DNA from: Clostridium sp. AT4
Lineage (GTDB): Bacteria; Bacillota; Clostridia; Lachnospirales; Lachnospiraceae
Assembly (NCBI RefSeq): GCF_001517625.2
Contig: NZ_LN999826.1
Location: forward strand, 124,001 to 188,000
Direction of reading: 5' to 3'
Length of the DNA: 64,000 nucleotides
Shown here: piece by piece, positions 1-8,150 of the stretch
Layout: each line of letters opens with the position of its first letter
Numbering within the stretch: position 1 is the first letter of the stretch
Notes under the pieces: generated by a model
The model's database searches: none
The model's input: the letters and a program-made list of their open reading frames with translations, nothing else
What the model was told of the DNA's origin: nothing
Position numbers and translations under genes: made by a program

Positions 1-1
1 C

Positions 2-307
2 TCTGAGGTGCTTAAATACGGGATGCTCCGTCTGGAGATTATCTGTGGGACCTATTTTATCTGCGGGCTGATGGACTGTATGGTAGGAAGCTTGAGAGGA
101 TTGGGATACTCGGTGATTCCCATGATCGTCTCTCTTACCGGAGCATGTGGTTTTCGTATTCTCTGGATTTTTACAGTATTTGCCGTTTACCGTTCACTGG
201 CAGTTCTTTATCTGTCATATCCGGTATCTTGGCTCATTACGGTAGCGGCTCACATGGTTACCTTTAAACTGATCCGCAGGAAATTCCCCAAAGAAGATAT
301 AAAATAA
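2..307 (+). CDS. MATE family efflux transporter, C-terminal fragment
   Basis: This is the end of a gene that begins before the window: the frame is open from base 2 and stops at 305-307. The visible ~101 residues contain the SLRGLGYSVIPM segment and the following G-A-C-G-F-R-I stretch typical of the last transmembrane helices of MATE (multidrug and toxin extrusion) Na+/H+ antiporters. Two or three hydrophobic helices are visible, ending in a short basic tail (RRKFPKED). Family assignment rests on recognition of this C-terminal sequence; the substrate cannot be told. A second MATE gene lies at 40194-41588 on the other strand. Confidence 0.8.
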   Translation, partial: SEVLKYGMLRLEIICGTYFICGLMDCMVGSLRGLGYSVIPMIVSLTGACGFRILWIFTVFAVYRSLAVLYLSYPVSWLITVAAHMVTFKLIRRKFPKEDIK

Positions 308-428
308 TAAATATTCTGAAAATTAGAAGCAAATACCCAAATATAACAGGTGAATATTATATAAAAATATAAACAATCACAATAAATATACACAATTTAT
401 AAAAAGACAAAAAATAATTAAAAATTAC

Positions 429-460
429 AAAAAGAGTCTTGACAAATCAGGGCTCTTTTT
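429..460 (+). terminator. Terminator-like inverted repeat after the MATE gene
   Basis: AAAAAGAG at 429-436 pairs with CTCTTTTT at 453-460, giving a stem with a T-run on its 3' side. It could end the MATE transcript. It overlaps the consensus promoter at 439-467, so one sequence may serve both roles. Confidence 0.45.
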
Positions 461-467
461 GTATAAT
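439..467 (+). promoter_or_regulatory. Consensus sigma-A promoter (TTGACA-17-TATAAT)
   Basis: TTGACA at 439-444 and TATAAT at 462-467 are separated by exactly 17 bp, a full match to the vegetative promoter consensus. Transcription would start near 474. No protein gene follows on this strand until 3553, so the likely product is the RNA at about 474-1100. Confidence 0.8.
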
Positions 468-473
468 AAAGTC

Positions 474-1100
474 AACAAAAGAGAAGAGAACACGAGATAC
501 AAAAGAGAATAAGGAGTTGTAGACAGTCAACTCAATGTAATAAAATCTAAGCAAAGGAGGTACGGACCACCAGAAAGAGAACGTTCGTTTCATTTATAAG
601 CTAAAGTGATTTAGTTATAGATGAAACAGGAAAAGCACTCTGTGAGAGTAACTGCTCATACATAGTACAGACAGATGAAACGGAAATTGATTTAAGAAAC
701 AAAAGAAAGTCCAATCGATTGGTAAAAGAACTGCAGTCTTAAAGAAACGAAAGAGAATGTCTGTAATAAAAGATGGGAACAAGCAGATGATCGTATTTTC
801 AAAGTGATCCATAAGCGTATCAAAGGCAATAAATGCCCGGTCTGGTGATATGACGAGAAAGTATCATCAGGACGGAGAGAGATACCGGATCAAAGAAAGA
901 AAAGCAAGGTGGAAAATAGATCCGAAGCAAGTGAATATACAAAAGAGAGCAGAAGAAAACCAGAGTGGATACAATTAAATATAGAGTCACAAAAGAAACA
1001 ATTGTTTCGAAAGAGAGGCTTGGTCCAATGGACGAGATAGTTAAAAGACGGATATCGTAATCGAGAACGTGGTTAGTCAAAGATTCGATATCCGTCTTTT
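474..1100 (+). ncRNA. Candidate large structured non-coding RNA (~630 nt)
   Basis: The stretch has a perfect promoter, no convincing ORF on either strand, and a strong terminator at its end. It is GA-rich with many local stems: 514-519/528-533; a long hairpin 587-627 closed by a GTGA (GNRA-type) loop; a long-range helix 666-673/758-765; 825-828/834-837; an 11-bp hairpin 840-850/862-873 with one bulge; 886-891/919-924; and GTCC/GGAC at 1023-1033. A 12-bp palindrome CCAATCGATTGG sits at 711-722. Length and organisation fit the class of large ornate bacterial RNAs found in Firmicutes (ROOL, OLE, GOLLD); ROOL is my first guess from size and host, but I cannot match a covariance model by eye. Overlapping ORFs on the minus strand look like chance reading of AT-rich sequence. 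Confidence 0.6.
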
Positions 1101-1107
1101 GTTGTAT
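1043..1107 (+). terminator. Intrinsic terminator of the candidate large RNA
   Basis: A 15-bp perfect stem (1043-1057 with 1086-1100, AAAAGACGGATATCG and its complement) encloses a 28-nt loop and is followed by a T-containing tail. The loop is longer than usual, so the stem may also be the closing helix of the RNA. Confidence 0.65.
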
Positions 1108-1120
1108 TTAATATAGGGGA

Positions 1121-2065
1121 TCACAGACCTTTTAGATCAAAGGGCGGCGTATATTCTTCTTTTGCGCTGCTTTTTTCCTGTATAAATCCCTCAGTAAGTC
1201 CCAGAGAGAGCGCTGCATCCACTACCTTCTGGTATTCATAGGAGGTGATCCGACGATTGATATCCGGATGGTCGCAGCTATGGTAGAAGGGGGTGTACTG
1301 GCTTAAAAGGCTTAACAGGTACTGGCCTTTTGGAAGCTCTCTGCTGACCCATTCCATCAGGGCGATGGAATCATCCCTGTGTCCGGGGAGAACCATATGG
1401 CGCAGGATTACGCCTTTTTTCATAAGCAGGAAGGAAGGCTGGGAGGGCTCCTCAGGGGCGTGTTCCTCAAATACCGGAGCGCCTGTCTGAAGGATCATCT
1501 GATAGATAGCACGGGAAGCGGCTTCAAAGTAGTTCCCGCAGTTTGACAGACGGGCAGAAAGAGCGCTGTCATGGTACTTTAAATCAGGAAGCCAGATATC
1601 TACATAATCCTTTAAATATTCTACGATCTCAGGACGTTCATAGCCGCCGCAGTTATATACGATCGGGATCGAAAGGCGGGAGCGAACCTGATCCAGAGCA
1701 GGAAGGATTGAGGGGAGAAACTGAGTGGGGGTGACAAGATTGATATTATAGGCCCCCTGATCTTCCAGACGGAGAAAGATATCAGCCAACTCATTAGAAG
1801 TCAGCTCCTTTCCGAATTGTTCGCTGCTGATGGGATAATTCTGGCAGAAGCAGCATTTAAGGGTACATCCGGAAAAAAAGACGGTTCCGCTTCCGCCTCT
1901 GGCCCACTCCGGCCCGCTCAGACAGGGTTCTTCCCATTTGTGGAGTGCTGCCCTGGCAGCCTTTAACTGAACGGTACATCCGCAGTAGCCGGTTTTGCGG
2001 CTGCGGTCAATGCGGCACATTCTGGGGCAGAGGGTACAGGATTCATAAGTGGGAAAACGGATCAT
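1121..2065 (-). CDS. Radical SAM protein, PflA/PflX-like (COG1313)
   Basis: The 314-residue product carries the radical SAM cysteine motif C67-xxx-C71-xx-C74 (CTLKCCFC), which binds the [4Fe-4S] cluster that cleaves S-adenosylmethionine. Extra cysteines sit near the N-terminus (C10, C13, C17, C28, C30). Overall it resembles the PflX group, homologues of pyruvate formate-lyase activating enzyme whose true substrate is generally unknown. It is cytosolic, with no signal or membrane segment. Its ATG overlaps the stop of the upstream phosphofructokinase gene by 4 nt, so the two are probably translationally coupled. A link to glycyl-radical enzyme activation is only inference; no such enzyme is nearby. 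Confidence 0.85.
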   Translation of the reverse strand: MIRFPTYESCTLCPRMCRIDRSRKTGYCGCTVQLKAARAALHKWEEPCLSGPEWARGGSGTVFFSGCTLKCCFCQNYPISSEQFGKELTSNELADIFLRLEDQGAYNINLVTPTQFLPSILPALDQVRSRLSIPIVYNCGGYERPEIVEYLKDYVDIWLPDLKYHDSALSARLSNCGNYFEAASRAIYQMILQTGAPVFEEHAPEEPSQPSFLLMKKGVILRHMVLPGHRDDSIALMEWVSRELPKGQYLLSLLSQYTPFYHSCDHPDINRRITSYEYQKVVDAALSLGLTEGFIQEKSSAKEEYTPPFDLKGL

Positions 2066-3300
2066 GGCAAAAGCCCCTGCTCTTTGCGGTACAGATATCT
2101 TGGAAGTCCGTCCTCCAGAATATGCTGTGGCTGCCCTTGGATGAGCGGAAGAGCATAGGCGGTAAATTCCGGGCCGATATCGTTGTGATTGCCGGTGATC
2201 CAGTGAGGCGGGAAGGTCTTTTCCTTATTGCAGACATTGGAAACATCTGTAAGGCCGAAACGGATGGAATAATCCGCTCCTTCTTCGCGTTCAAAGGTGA
2301 TCATCTTTGCGGTCACGCCCTCAAGTGCGGCACGGACTGCAAAGCGTCCGGCCTCGCTGGCTTCGTTAATGTCCGTAAGAGAGGAGATAAGGCTGCTGCA
2401 GCGCTGGTTTACATTTAATTCTACAGAGCGAACCTTGACTCCGAAACGGCCTCTGACATAGCTTTCGAGCAGCTTTCCGCAGCCTGTAAGCATCTTGTGG
2501 CCAAAGGTATCGACCTGAGCTTCAGTAGAGTATTCACATACCAGACGGCCGGAAGCATCGTGGATGCCTTCAGAAACACAGACAACCACAGCGGTGCTTT
2601 TCTTTAAAGCGCCTTCGATATCATTTAAAAACGCTTCCATATCAAAATCAGATTCCGGCAGATAGATGAGCAGGGGATTGTCGCCGGGAAACTTTCTTGC
2701 CAGGGCGCTGGCAGCAGTGACCCAGCCTGCATGGCGGCCCATGAGTTCAATAATGGTGACAGCCGGCTGCTGATAGACAGAAGCATCCAGAACGATTTCA
2801 CGGACAGTAGACGCTACATATCGGGCAGCGCTGCCGTAGCCGGGGGTGTGGTCGGTTACAGGAAGATCGTTGTCAATGGTTTTTGGAACGCCGATAAAAA
2901 CGATATCCTCTTTTGCCATGGCAGCATATCTGGACAATTTGTCTGCGGTGTCCATGGAATCATTTCCACCGATGTAGAATACAGCTCCGATATTCATGGC
3001 TTTAAATTTTTCAAATAACAAGGGGTATACGGAAGCATCCATATTTTCAGGAAGCTTATAGCGGCAGGAGCCCAGATATGCGGCGGGCGTCAGGCGCAGA
3101 AGTTCCAAATCCTCTTTGGAAAGCTCTGCGGAGAGATTTATGGTATGGCCGGACAGAAAGCCTTCGATGCCGTTTATCATGCCATAGACAGCTCCAATCT
3201 CATCCGGATGGGAAAGTCCTTCCTGGATCACGCCGTATAAGCTGGCGTTGATCACAGCTGTGGGACCGCCGGACTGGCCTACAAGTATATTTTTCTTCAA
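2062..3300 (-). CDS. pfp: 6-phosphofructokinase, probably pyrophosphate-dependent
   Basis: This 412-residue enzyme phosphorylates fructose 6-phosphate in glycolysis. The N-terminal GQSGGPTAVIN loop, GGNDS at 111-115, PKTIDND at 139-145 and MGRHAGW at 187-193 are the family's substrate and phosphate-donor motifs. Aspartate at the fourth position of GGxDS, where ATP-dependent enzymes carry glycine, and the lysine in PKTIDND point to pyrophosphate as donor; asparagine instead of aspartate at the third position is a small departure. The start is TTG (3298-3300), with GGAGGA seven bases upstream. It heads a two-gene unit with the radical SAM gene. Confidence 0.88.
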   Translation of the reverse strand: MKKNILVGQSGGPTAVINASLYGVIQEGLSHPDEIGAVYGMINGIEGFLSGHTINLSAELSKEDLELLRLTPAAYLGSCRYKLPENMDASVYPLLFEKFKAMNIGAVFYIGGNDSMDTADKLSRYAAMAKEDIVFIGVPKTIDNDLPVTDHTPGYGSAARYVASTVREIVLDASVYQQPAVTIIELMGRHAGWVTAASALARKFPGDNPLLIYLPESDFDMEAFLNDIEGALKKSTAVVVCVSEGIHDASGRLVCEYSTEAQVDTFGHKMLTGCGKLLESYVRGRFGVKVRSVELNVNQRCSSLISSLTDINEASEAGRFAVRAALEGVTAKMITFEREEGADYSIRFGLTDVSNVCNKEKTFPPHWITGNHNDIGPEFTAYALPLIQGQPQHILEDGLPRYLYRKEQGLLP

Positions 3301-3479
3301 GGGAAAATCCTCCTCTCATGTATACAGTGATCGTCTGGACAGCTGCAGAAGAAGTCCAGATTCTTTTGTAAGTATATCTGATAAAAATGGGAAATGCAAT
3401 CCGTTTGTGATATTGCATATAAAACCCGTATTTTTTTGTAACATATTTCCTATTGCATTTTAGGTAAAAAAATGATAGT

Positions 3480-3508
3480 CTGTATACAGATAAAAAAGTT
3501 GTATACAA
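3480..3508. promoter_or_regulatory. Tandem GntR/FadR-type operators before kduI
   Basis: Two palindromes, CTGTATACAG (3480-3489) and TTGTATACAA (3499-3508), have centres 19 bp apart, about two helical turns. The second fits the TNGTNNACNA operator form known for FadR-subfamily GntR regulators. They lie 45-70 bp upstream of kduI. The GntR/FCD regulator encoded at 5346 is the natural candidate to bind them. A weak promoter (TTGCAT-17-TAGTCT) overlaps the first site. Confidence 0.6.
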
Positions 3509-3552
3509 ACTCAAAAAGTTAAATACAAATATTTTAAAGGAGGAATCGGAGA

Positions 3553-4395
3553 ATGGATATTCGCTATTCTGCCAACCAGAGGGATGTAAAGCGCTACACA
3601 ACAGAGGAATTAAGAAACGAATTCCTCATCACAGATCTGTACAAGGCTAATGAGGTAGTTGCCGTATACTCTCATGTAGACCGTATGGTTACTCTGGGAT
3701 GTATGCCTACTACAGAGAAGGTTTCTATTGATAAGGGAATCGACTGCTGGAAGAACTTCGGCACCCATTACTTTTTAGAGCGCCGTGAGATCGGTATTTT
3801 TAATATCGGCGGCGAGGGAACCATCACAGCAGACGGCCAGACCTTTAAGATGGGATACAAGGACTGCCTGTACATTACAAAGGGCACAAAGGAAGTTTAT
3901 TTTGAGAGCACCGACGCTGAGAAGCCTGCAAAGTTCTACATGGTCAGCGCACCGGCTCATACTTCCTACACAACTACCTTTATTCCGATTGAGAAGGCTG
4001 CAAAGAGACCCTGCGGCGAGGCAGAGACCTCCAATAAGCGTACCATCAATCAGTTCATCCATCCGGATGTACTTAAGACCTGCCAGCTGTCCATGGGCAT
4101 GACCGTATTAGAGCCAGGCAGCGTATGGAACACCATGCCGTCTCATACACATGAGCGCCGTATGGAGATTTATATGTACTTTGAGGTTCCGGGCGACAAC
4201 GTAGTATTCCATATGATGGGAGAACCCACTGAGACAAGACATATTGTCATGAAGAATGAGGAGGCTGTGATCAGCCCGTCCTGGAGCATCCACAGCGGCG
4301 CCGGCACTTCCAACTATACCTTTATCTGGGCTATGGGTGGAGAGAACATGGAGTTCGACGATATGGATACCATGATGCCAAACGAGATGATGTAA
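3553..4395 (+). CDS. kduI: 5-dehydro-4-deoxy-D-glucuronate isomerase
   Basis: This 280-residue cupin enzyme isomerises 5-dehydro-4-deoxy-D-glucuronate, the product of pectate or glycosaminoglycan cleavage, to 3-deoxy-D-glycero-2,5-hexodiulosonate. The opening (DIRYSANQRDVKRYTTEELR) and the metal-binding stretch SHTHERRMEIYMYF plus a later His in SWSIHSGAG are characteristic of KduI. The length is normal for the family. AAAGGAGGAATCGG precedes the ATG. kduD follows 44 nt after its stop, and the two enzymes act in sequence. The tandem operators upstream suggest induction through the GntR regulator two genes on. Confidence 0.95.
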   Translation: MDIRYSANQRDVKRYTTEELRNEFLITDLYKANEVVAVYSHVDRMVTLGCMPTTEKVSIDKGIDCWKNFGTHYFLERREIGIFNIGGEGTITADGQTFKMGYKDCLYITKGTKEVYFESTDAEKPAKFYMVSAPAHTSYTTTFIPIEKAAKRPCGEAETSNKRTINQFIHPDVLKTCQLSMGMTVLEPGSVWNTMPSHTHERRMEIYMYFEVPGDNVVFHMMGEPTETRHIVMKNEEAVISPSWSIHSGAGTSNYTFIWAMGGENMEFDDMDTMMPNEMM

Positions 4396-4439
4396 GTTCA
4401 TCCGAACGATTCTGTTAAAAATATATGGAGGATAAAGAA

Positions 4440-5246
4440 ATGGCTGATTATTTAAACAACTTTTCACTTGAAGGCAAGGTAGCCCTGGTAACAGGCGCTT
4501 CCTACGGCATCGGCTTTGCAATCGCAAAGGCAATGGCAGGCGCAGGCGCTACCATCGTTTTCAACGATATCAAGCAGGAACTGGTAGATAAGGGAATCGC
4601 AGCGTACAAGGAAGAGGGCATCGAGGCTCACGGCTATGTATGCGACGTAACCAATGAGGACGCAGTAAACGCGATGGTTGCTCAGATCGAGGCAGAGGTA
4701 GGCGTAGTTGATATCCTGGTAAATAACGCAGGAATCATCAAGAGAATCCCAATGTGCGAGATGAGTGCAGCTGAGTTCCGCCAGGTAATCGATGTTGACT
4801 TAAACGCTCCGTTTATTGTTTCCAAGGCTGTTATCCCAAGCATGATCAAGAAGGGCCACGGAAAGATCATCAACATCTGCTCCATGATGAGTGAGCTGGG
4901 CCGTGAGACCGTATCTGCTTATGCAGCAGCTAAGGGCGGCTTAAAGATGCTGACAAAGAACATTGCTTCTGAGTACGGTGAGTACAATATCCAGTGTAAC
5001 GGTATCGGACCTGGCTATATCGCTACTCCCCAGACAGCTCCTCTGCGTGAGATCCAGCCAGACGGCTCCAGACATCCATTTGACCAGTTCATCGTTTCCA
5101 AGACTCCTGCAGGACGATGGGGTGAGGCTGAGGATCTGGGCGGACCTGCAGTATTCCTGGCATCTGATGCTTCCAATTTTGTAAATGGTCTGGTACTGTA
5201 TGTAGACGGCGGTATCCTGGCTTACATCGGCAAGCAGCCTAAGTAA
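4440..5246 (+). CDS. kduD: 2-dehydro-3-deoxy-D-gluconate 5-dehydrogenase
   Basis: This SDR-family oxidoreductase of 268 residues reduces the KduI product to 2-keto-3-deoxygluconate with NAD(P)H. The Rossmann motif TGASYGIG is at 18-25, NNAG near 94 and the catalytic YAAAK near 160. I place the start at 4440: an in-frame ATG at 4425 overlaps the GGAGGA ribosome site (4427-4432), which sits seven bases before 4440. The following steps (KDG kinase and aldolase) are not in this window. Confidence 0.93.
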   Translation: MADYLNNFSLEGKVALVTGASYGIGFAIAKAMAGAGATIVFNDIKQELVDKGIAAYKEEGIEAHGYVCDVTNEDAVNAMVAQIEAEVGVVDILVNNAGIIKRIPMCEMSAAEFRQVIDVDLNAPFIVSKAVIPSMIKKGHGKIINICSMMSELGRETVSAYAAAKGGLKMLTKNIASEYGEYNIQCNGIGPGYIATPQTAPLREIQPDGSRHPFDQFIVSKTPAGRWGEAEDLGGPAVFLASDASNFVNGLVLYVDGGILAYIGKQPK

Positions 5247-5274
5247 TCGATTACGCAATTAAACCAATAAAACC

Positions 5275-5317
5275 AATCAGGGCCCGTCATGCCATGACCG
5301 CATGGCGGGTCCTGATT
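5275..5317 (+). terminator. Long hairpin after kduD
   Basis: An 18-nt arm starting AATCAGG (5275-5292) pairs, with few wobbles, to 5300-5317 around a seven-base loop. There is no clear U-tract, so it may be a weak terminator or an mRNA-stabilising structure that lowers expression of the downstream regulator. Confidence 0.55.
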
Positions 5318-5345
5318 CATCTGAGAAAAGGAACAGGGGTGCTGC

Positions 5346-6053
5346 ATGGGAGAAGTGAATTTTAAAAACAGAGGGGAACTGGTTTTTGAAACCTTAAAGC
5401 GGGAGATACTGGATCTGAAGCTGAAACCAGGCTGCCTGATCAGCGAAAGTGATATCTGTGAGCGGTTTGGCGTGTCGCGGACTCCGGTGCGGGACGCCCT
5501 GCGTCTTTTGCAGGAACAGGGATTTGCGGAGACGATTCCCTATCGGGGAACGTATGTGACTCTTTTGAGCCTGGATAATATCAAGCAGATGATCTATATG
5601 AGGGTAGCGGTGGAAACCATGGTTTTAAGGGATTTTATGGAAATCCAGACGCCCATGGTGATGGAGGAAATCCGTCATGCCATTGCCGTTCAGAAGGCCT
5701 TGATCCAGACGCCGGGGTTTGAACCGGAACAGTTTTACCGCATGGACGCCCAGATGCACTCTCTCTGGTTCACAGCTGTAAAGCGACAGAAGCTCTGGGA
5801 TATGCTCCAGGCCCAGCAGCTTCATTATACCCGGTTTCGTATGCTGGATTTTATTACAGAAACAGATTTTCCAAGGATTATCGGAGAGCATGAGCAGCTG
5901 TTTGAGCTGATCTGCAAAAAAGATCTTTCCGGCCTGGAACAGGTATTAAAAGATCACCTCTACTACAGTATGAAGCGGATGCGTCATTCTATAGAGGTGG
6001 ATTATAAGGACTATTTTGAAGAAGAACCAGAAGAGAATCGGTTTGTCATTTAA
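5346..6053 (+). CDS. GntR family transcriptional regulator (FCD domain)
   Basis: The 235-residue protein has an N-terminal winged helix (about 10-75, with FGVSRTPVRDALRLL as recognition region) and a C-terminal all-helical FCD ligand domain (about 80-220). The FCD histidines (for example in MHSLWF, HEQLF and HLYYSM) probably bind metal and effector. It lies just after kduID and probably represses them through the TGTATACA-type palindromes at 3480-3508, released by a uronate-derived intermediate; this is inference from position and operator form. It resembles UxuR/KdgR-type GntR proteins in role only. Confidence 0.85.
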   Translation: MGEVNFKNRGELVFETLKREILDLKLKPGCLISESDICERFGVSRTPVRDALRLLQEQGFAETIPYRGTYVTLLSLDNIKQMIYMRVAVETMVLRDFMEIQTPMVMEEIRHAIAVQKALIQTPGFEPEQFYRMDAQMHSLWFTAVKRQKLWDMLQAQQLHYTRFRMLDFITETDFPRIIGEHEQLFELICKKDLSGLEQVLKDHLYYSMKRMRHSIEVDYKDYFEEEPEENRFVI

Positions 6054-6072
6054 TGGCAGGCCGTTTTTTGTT

Positions 6073-6273
6073 TTATTTGTGGGGGGGAGTCATAAGATAG
6101 ATCCGCTCTTCCGGATTTTCTTCCAGATATTCTTCCAGTTCCTCCGGTGACAGGCGGGACTGAACCTCTCTGAAAAATTCTTTTCCGCTCATGGAGGCAA
6201 AGCTTAGGAGCCGCTTTCTTACTTCCGGATCATCTGCCAGCAATTCCTTTTCCTTCTGTGTATAAATTCCCAT
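6073..6273 (-). CDS. Small charged hypothetical protein (66 aa)
   Basis: I do not recognise this protein. It is 66 residues, rich in Glu/Lys/Arg, with no membrane segment or cysteine; it begins MGIYTQKEKELL and ends in a proline pair. The start at 6273 is chosen because GGAAAGGAAGGG lies just upstream, whereas the longer reading from 6312 has no ribosome site. It is convergent with the GntR gene and divergent from the small HTH gene at 6449. The composition suggests a helical cytosolic protein. Confidence 0.55.
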   Translation of the reverse strand: MGIYTQKEKELLADDPEVRKRLLSFASMSGKEFFREVQSRLSPEELEEYLEENPEERIYLMTPPHK

Positions 6274-6406
6274 ATCCAATCCCTTCCTTTCCCGTCTCTT
6301 ATTTTGACGCAAAACGGTTAGAATAGTCTGATAATTTCAGAATATGCATCTGTTTACCTATAGTATATTCGCTATTCCGAAGATATTCAATATGCAAATT
6401 CTAACT

Positions 6407-6434
6407 TATGCTTATTTCAGGTAAAATAAGCATA
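6407..6434. promoter_or_regulatory. Inverted repeat before small HTH gene
   Basis: TATGCTTATTT (6407-6417) is perfectly repeated in inverse at 6424-6434 around six bases. It ends next to the AGGAG ribosome site of the HTH gene at 6449, so it may be that protein's own operator or an RNA hairpin masking its start. Confidence 0.5.
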
Positions 6435-6448
6435 GGAGCAATAAAAAT

Positions 6449-6667
6449 ATGATCGACTATTCGCCTTTCTGGGAAACTCTGGAGGCGTCGGAGGAAAGCT
6501 GGTACACACTGACGAAGAAGCATAAAATTTCTGACAGTACTCTGCACCGGCTTAAGCATAATAAAGATGTGACCATGAAAACGATCAATGATCTCTGCAG
6601 GATTTTAAACTGCCGCATTGAGGATATCGCCAGGTATGTGCCCTCAGAGGAGGATCAGATTCTTTAG
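6449..6667 (+). CDS. Small Cro/C1-type HTH DNA-binding protein
   Basis: The 72-residue protein is essentially one XRE helix-turn-helix domain (TLTKKHKISDSTLHRLKHNKD followed by MKTINDLCRILNCRIEDIARY), like the YozG/DUF739-type single-domain regulators common in Firmicutes. AGGAG precedes the ATG. It ends 43 nt before the sensor kinase gene and may be cotranscribed. Autoregulation through the palindrome at 6407-6434 is inferred. Confidence 0.82.
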   Translation: MIDYSPFWETLEASEESWYTLTKKHKISDSTLHRLKHNKDVTMKTINDLCRILNCRIEDIARYVPSEEDQIL

Positions 6668-6710
6668 GAATGTTAAAAAGACATAAAAGGAACGGATCCG
6701 GAGGAAATAT

Positions 6711-8150
6711 ATGGAAAAAAGTGGAGTTTCGCTGGAAGAAAAAGTAAAACGGATCGCTGTCTGTGCCGGGGCAGTGGTCTTTTTTTCGATTGGAGCCAAT
6801 CTGGCAGTAAGCTGGTTCGGCCTTGGGAGCTTCGGAAGCATCCTGGAACAGAACGCCGGCAGTCTGGCCTTCTGGTCTGCGATGGAGGAGGAGCGCCTGG
6901 CCTTTGCGCGTTATGTGGGAACTGCCCTTCCGGAAGAGCGGGAGCGGTTTGAGCAGTCCAGAATGGAAACGCGCCGGCGGCTGGAAGAGCTTCCCGTTGA
7001 TTACAGAGAAACGGGCTCTGAGCGGTATGCCCGTACCTGGTCCATCCGGAATATGTATGAAAATTACGAGACAGAGCTGGAAGTCCTTGAAGAAACAGAC
7101 CGGGAGGATCCGGAATATGTGAACCGGCTGTATCGGATCTACCGGGTTCAAAATTATCTCAAGGATAAGGCCGGACAGCTGGAACAGATGACAATGGAGG
7201 ACGGAAGCGAACGCTACGAGAAGCATCGTTTCCTTTTTTCAGTCCTTCCGGCTGCCAGTATCCTGTGGGGAATCGCTGCGCTGTGGATGGTTAAGCGGCT
7301 GAATGGCTCCGTACGCCGTAACATCGTAGAGCCAGTGGTAATGCTGGCCAGGCAGGCAGACCGTATCCGGAAAAATGATTTTTCAGGGCCTGAACTTACA
7401 GCTGAGGGAGAAGATGAGATCAGCCGTCTTATCCGTTCCTTTAATAAAATGAAGCAGGCGACAAGAGGATATATTGAGGCTTTAAAAGAAAAAAACGAAA
7501 CAGAACGGCAGCTGGAGGCGGTCCGGCTGCAGCTTTTAAAAAATCAGATCAATCCCCATTTTCTTTTCAATACCTTAAATATGATCGCCGGAACGGCTCA
7601 GATCGAAGATGCGGCTGCCACGGAAAAGATGATACAGGCATTAAGCCGCCTGTTCCGCTACAATTTAAAATCAACTGCATCTGTGATGCCTCTGGAACGT
7701 GAGCTTAAGGTTGTTCAGGATTATATGTATCTGCAGCAGATGCGGTTTGGAAAGAGAGTGCAGTATGAGACAGGCTGTGACCCGGAAACAATGGAGATAC
7801 TGGTTCCTTCCTTTATGCTCCAGCCTTTGGTGGAAAACGCAGTAAAGCATGGGATTTCTGCAAGAAGCAAAGGCGGAAGGATTGTGGTGCGGACCTGGAA
7901 ACAGGGGCAGAGGCTGTGGATTTCGGTGGCGGATACGGGAGAAGGGATTGATGAGGACAAACTGGAAAAGATAAAAAGAGCTTTAAAGGAAGGAGATGGA
8001 TCCGGCGTTGGGATTGGTCTGGGAAACATTGCCCGCCGGCTGAAGGCAATGTATGAGGACGGAGAAGTGAGGATCGAGAGCCGAAAGGGCTGCGCGACGG
8101 TGGTACAGCTGGCGTTTACACCGGAAAACTGTAAGGAGGATGAACCGTGA
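6711..8150 (+). CDS. YesM-type sensor histidine kinase
   Basis: This 479-residue membrane kinase has transmembrane segments at about 15-38 and 174-194 bracketing an extracellular sensor region, a HAMP linker (about 195-250), a His_kinase domain with QINPHFLFNTLN (phospho-acceptor H283), and an ATPase domain with LVENAVKHG, DTGEGI and GIGLGN boxes. This is the LytS/YesM class that usually senses extracellular carbohydrates and controls neighbouring transporters. Its stop overlaps the regulator gene by 4 nt. Position next to a TRAP transporter suggests it controls sugar-acid uptake. Confidence 0.92.
   Translation: MEKSGVSLEEKVKRIAVCAGAVVFFSIGANLAVSWFGLGSFGSILEQNAGSLAFWSAMEEERLAFARYVGTALPEERERFEQSRMETRRRLEELPVDYRETGSERYARTWSIRNMYENYETELEVLEETDREDPEYVNRLYRIYRVQNYLKDKAGQLEQMTMEDGSERYEKHRFLFSVLPAASILWGIAALWMVKRLNGSVRRNIVEPVVMLARQADRIRKNDFSGPELTAEGEDEISRLIRSFNKMKQATRGYIEALKEKNETERQLEAVRLQLLKNQINPHFLFNTLNMIAGTAQIEDAAATEKMIQALSRLFRYNLKSTASVMPLERELKVVQDYMYLQQMRFGKRVQYETGCDPETMEILVPSFMLQPLVENAVKHGISARSKGGRIVVRTWKQGQRLWISVADTGEGIDEDKLEKIKRALKEGDGSGVGIGLGNIARRLKAMYEDGEVRIESRKGCATVVQLAFTPENCKEDEP

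Noticed and set aside
615-1080. Two minus-strand ORFs in the region of the large RNA
   Set aside because: Composition is that of translated AT-rich RNA gene sequence; no ribosome site or family resemblance.
4425-4439. Upstream ATG of kduD
   Set aside because: It overlaps the ribosome-binding site used by the ATG at 4440.
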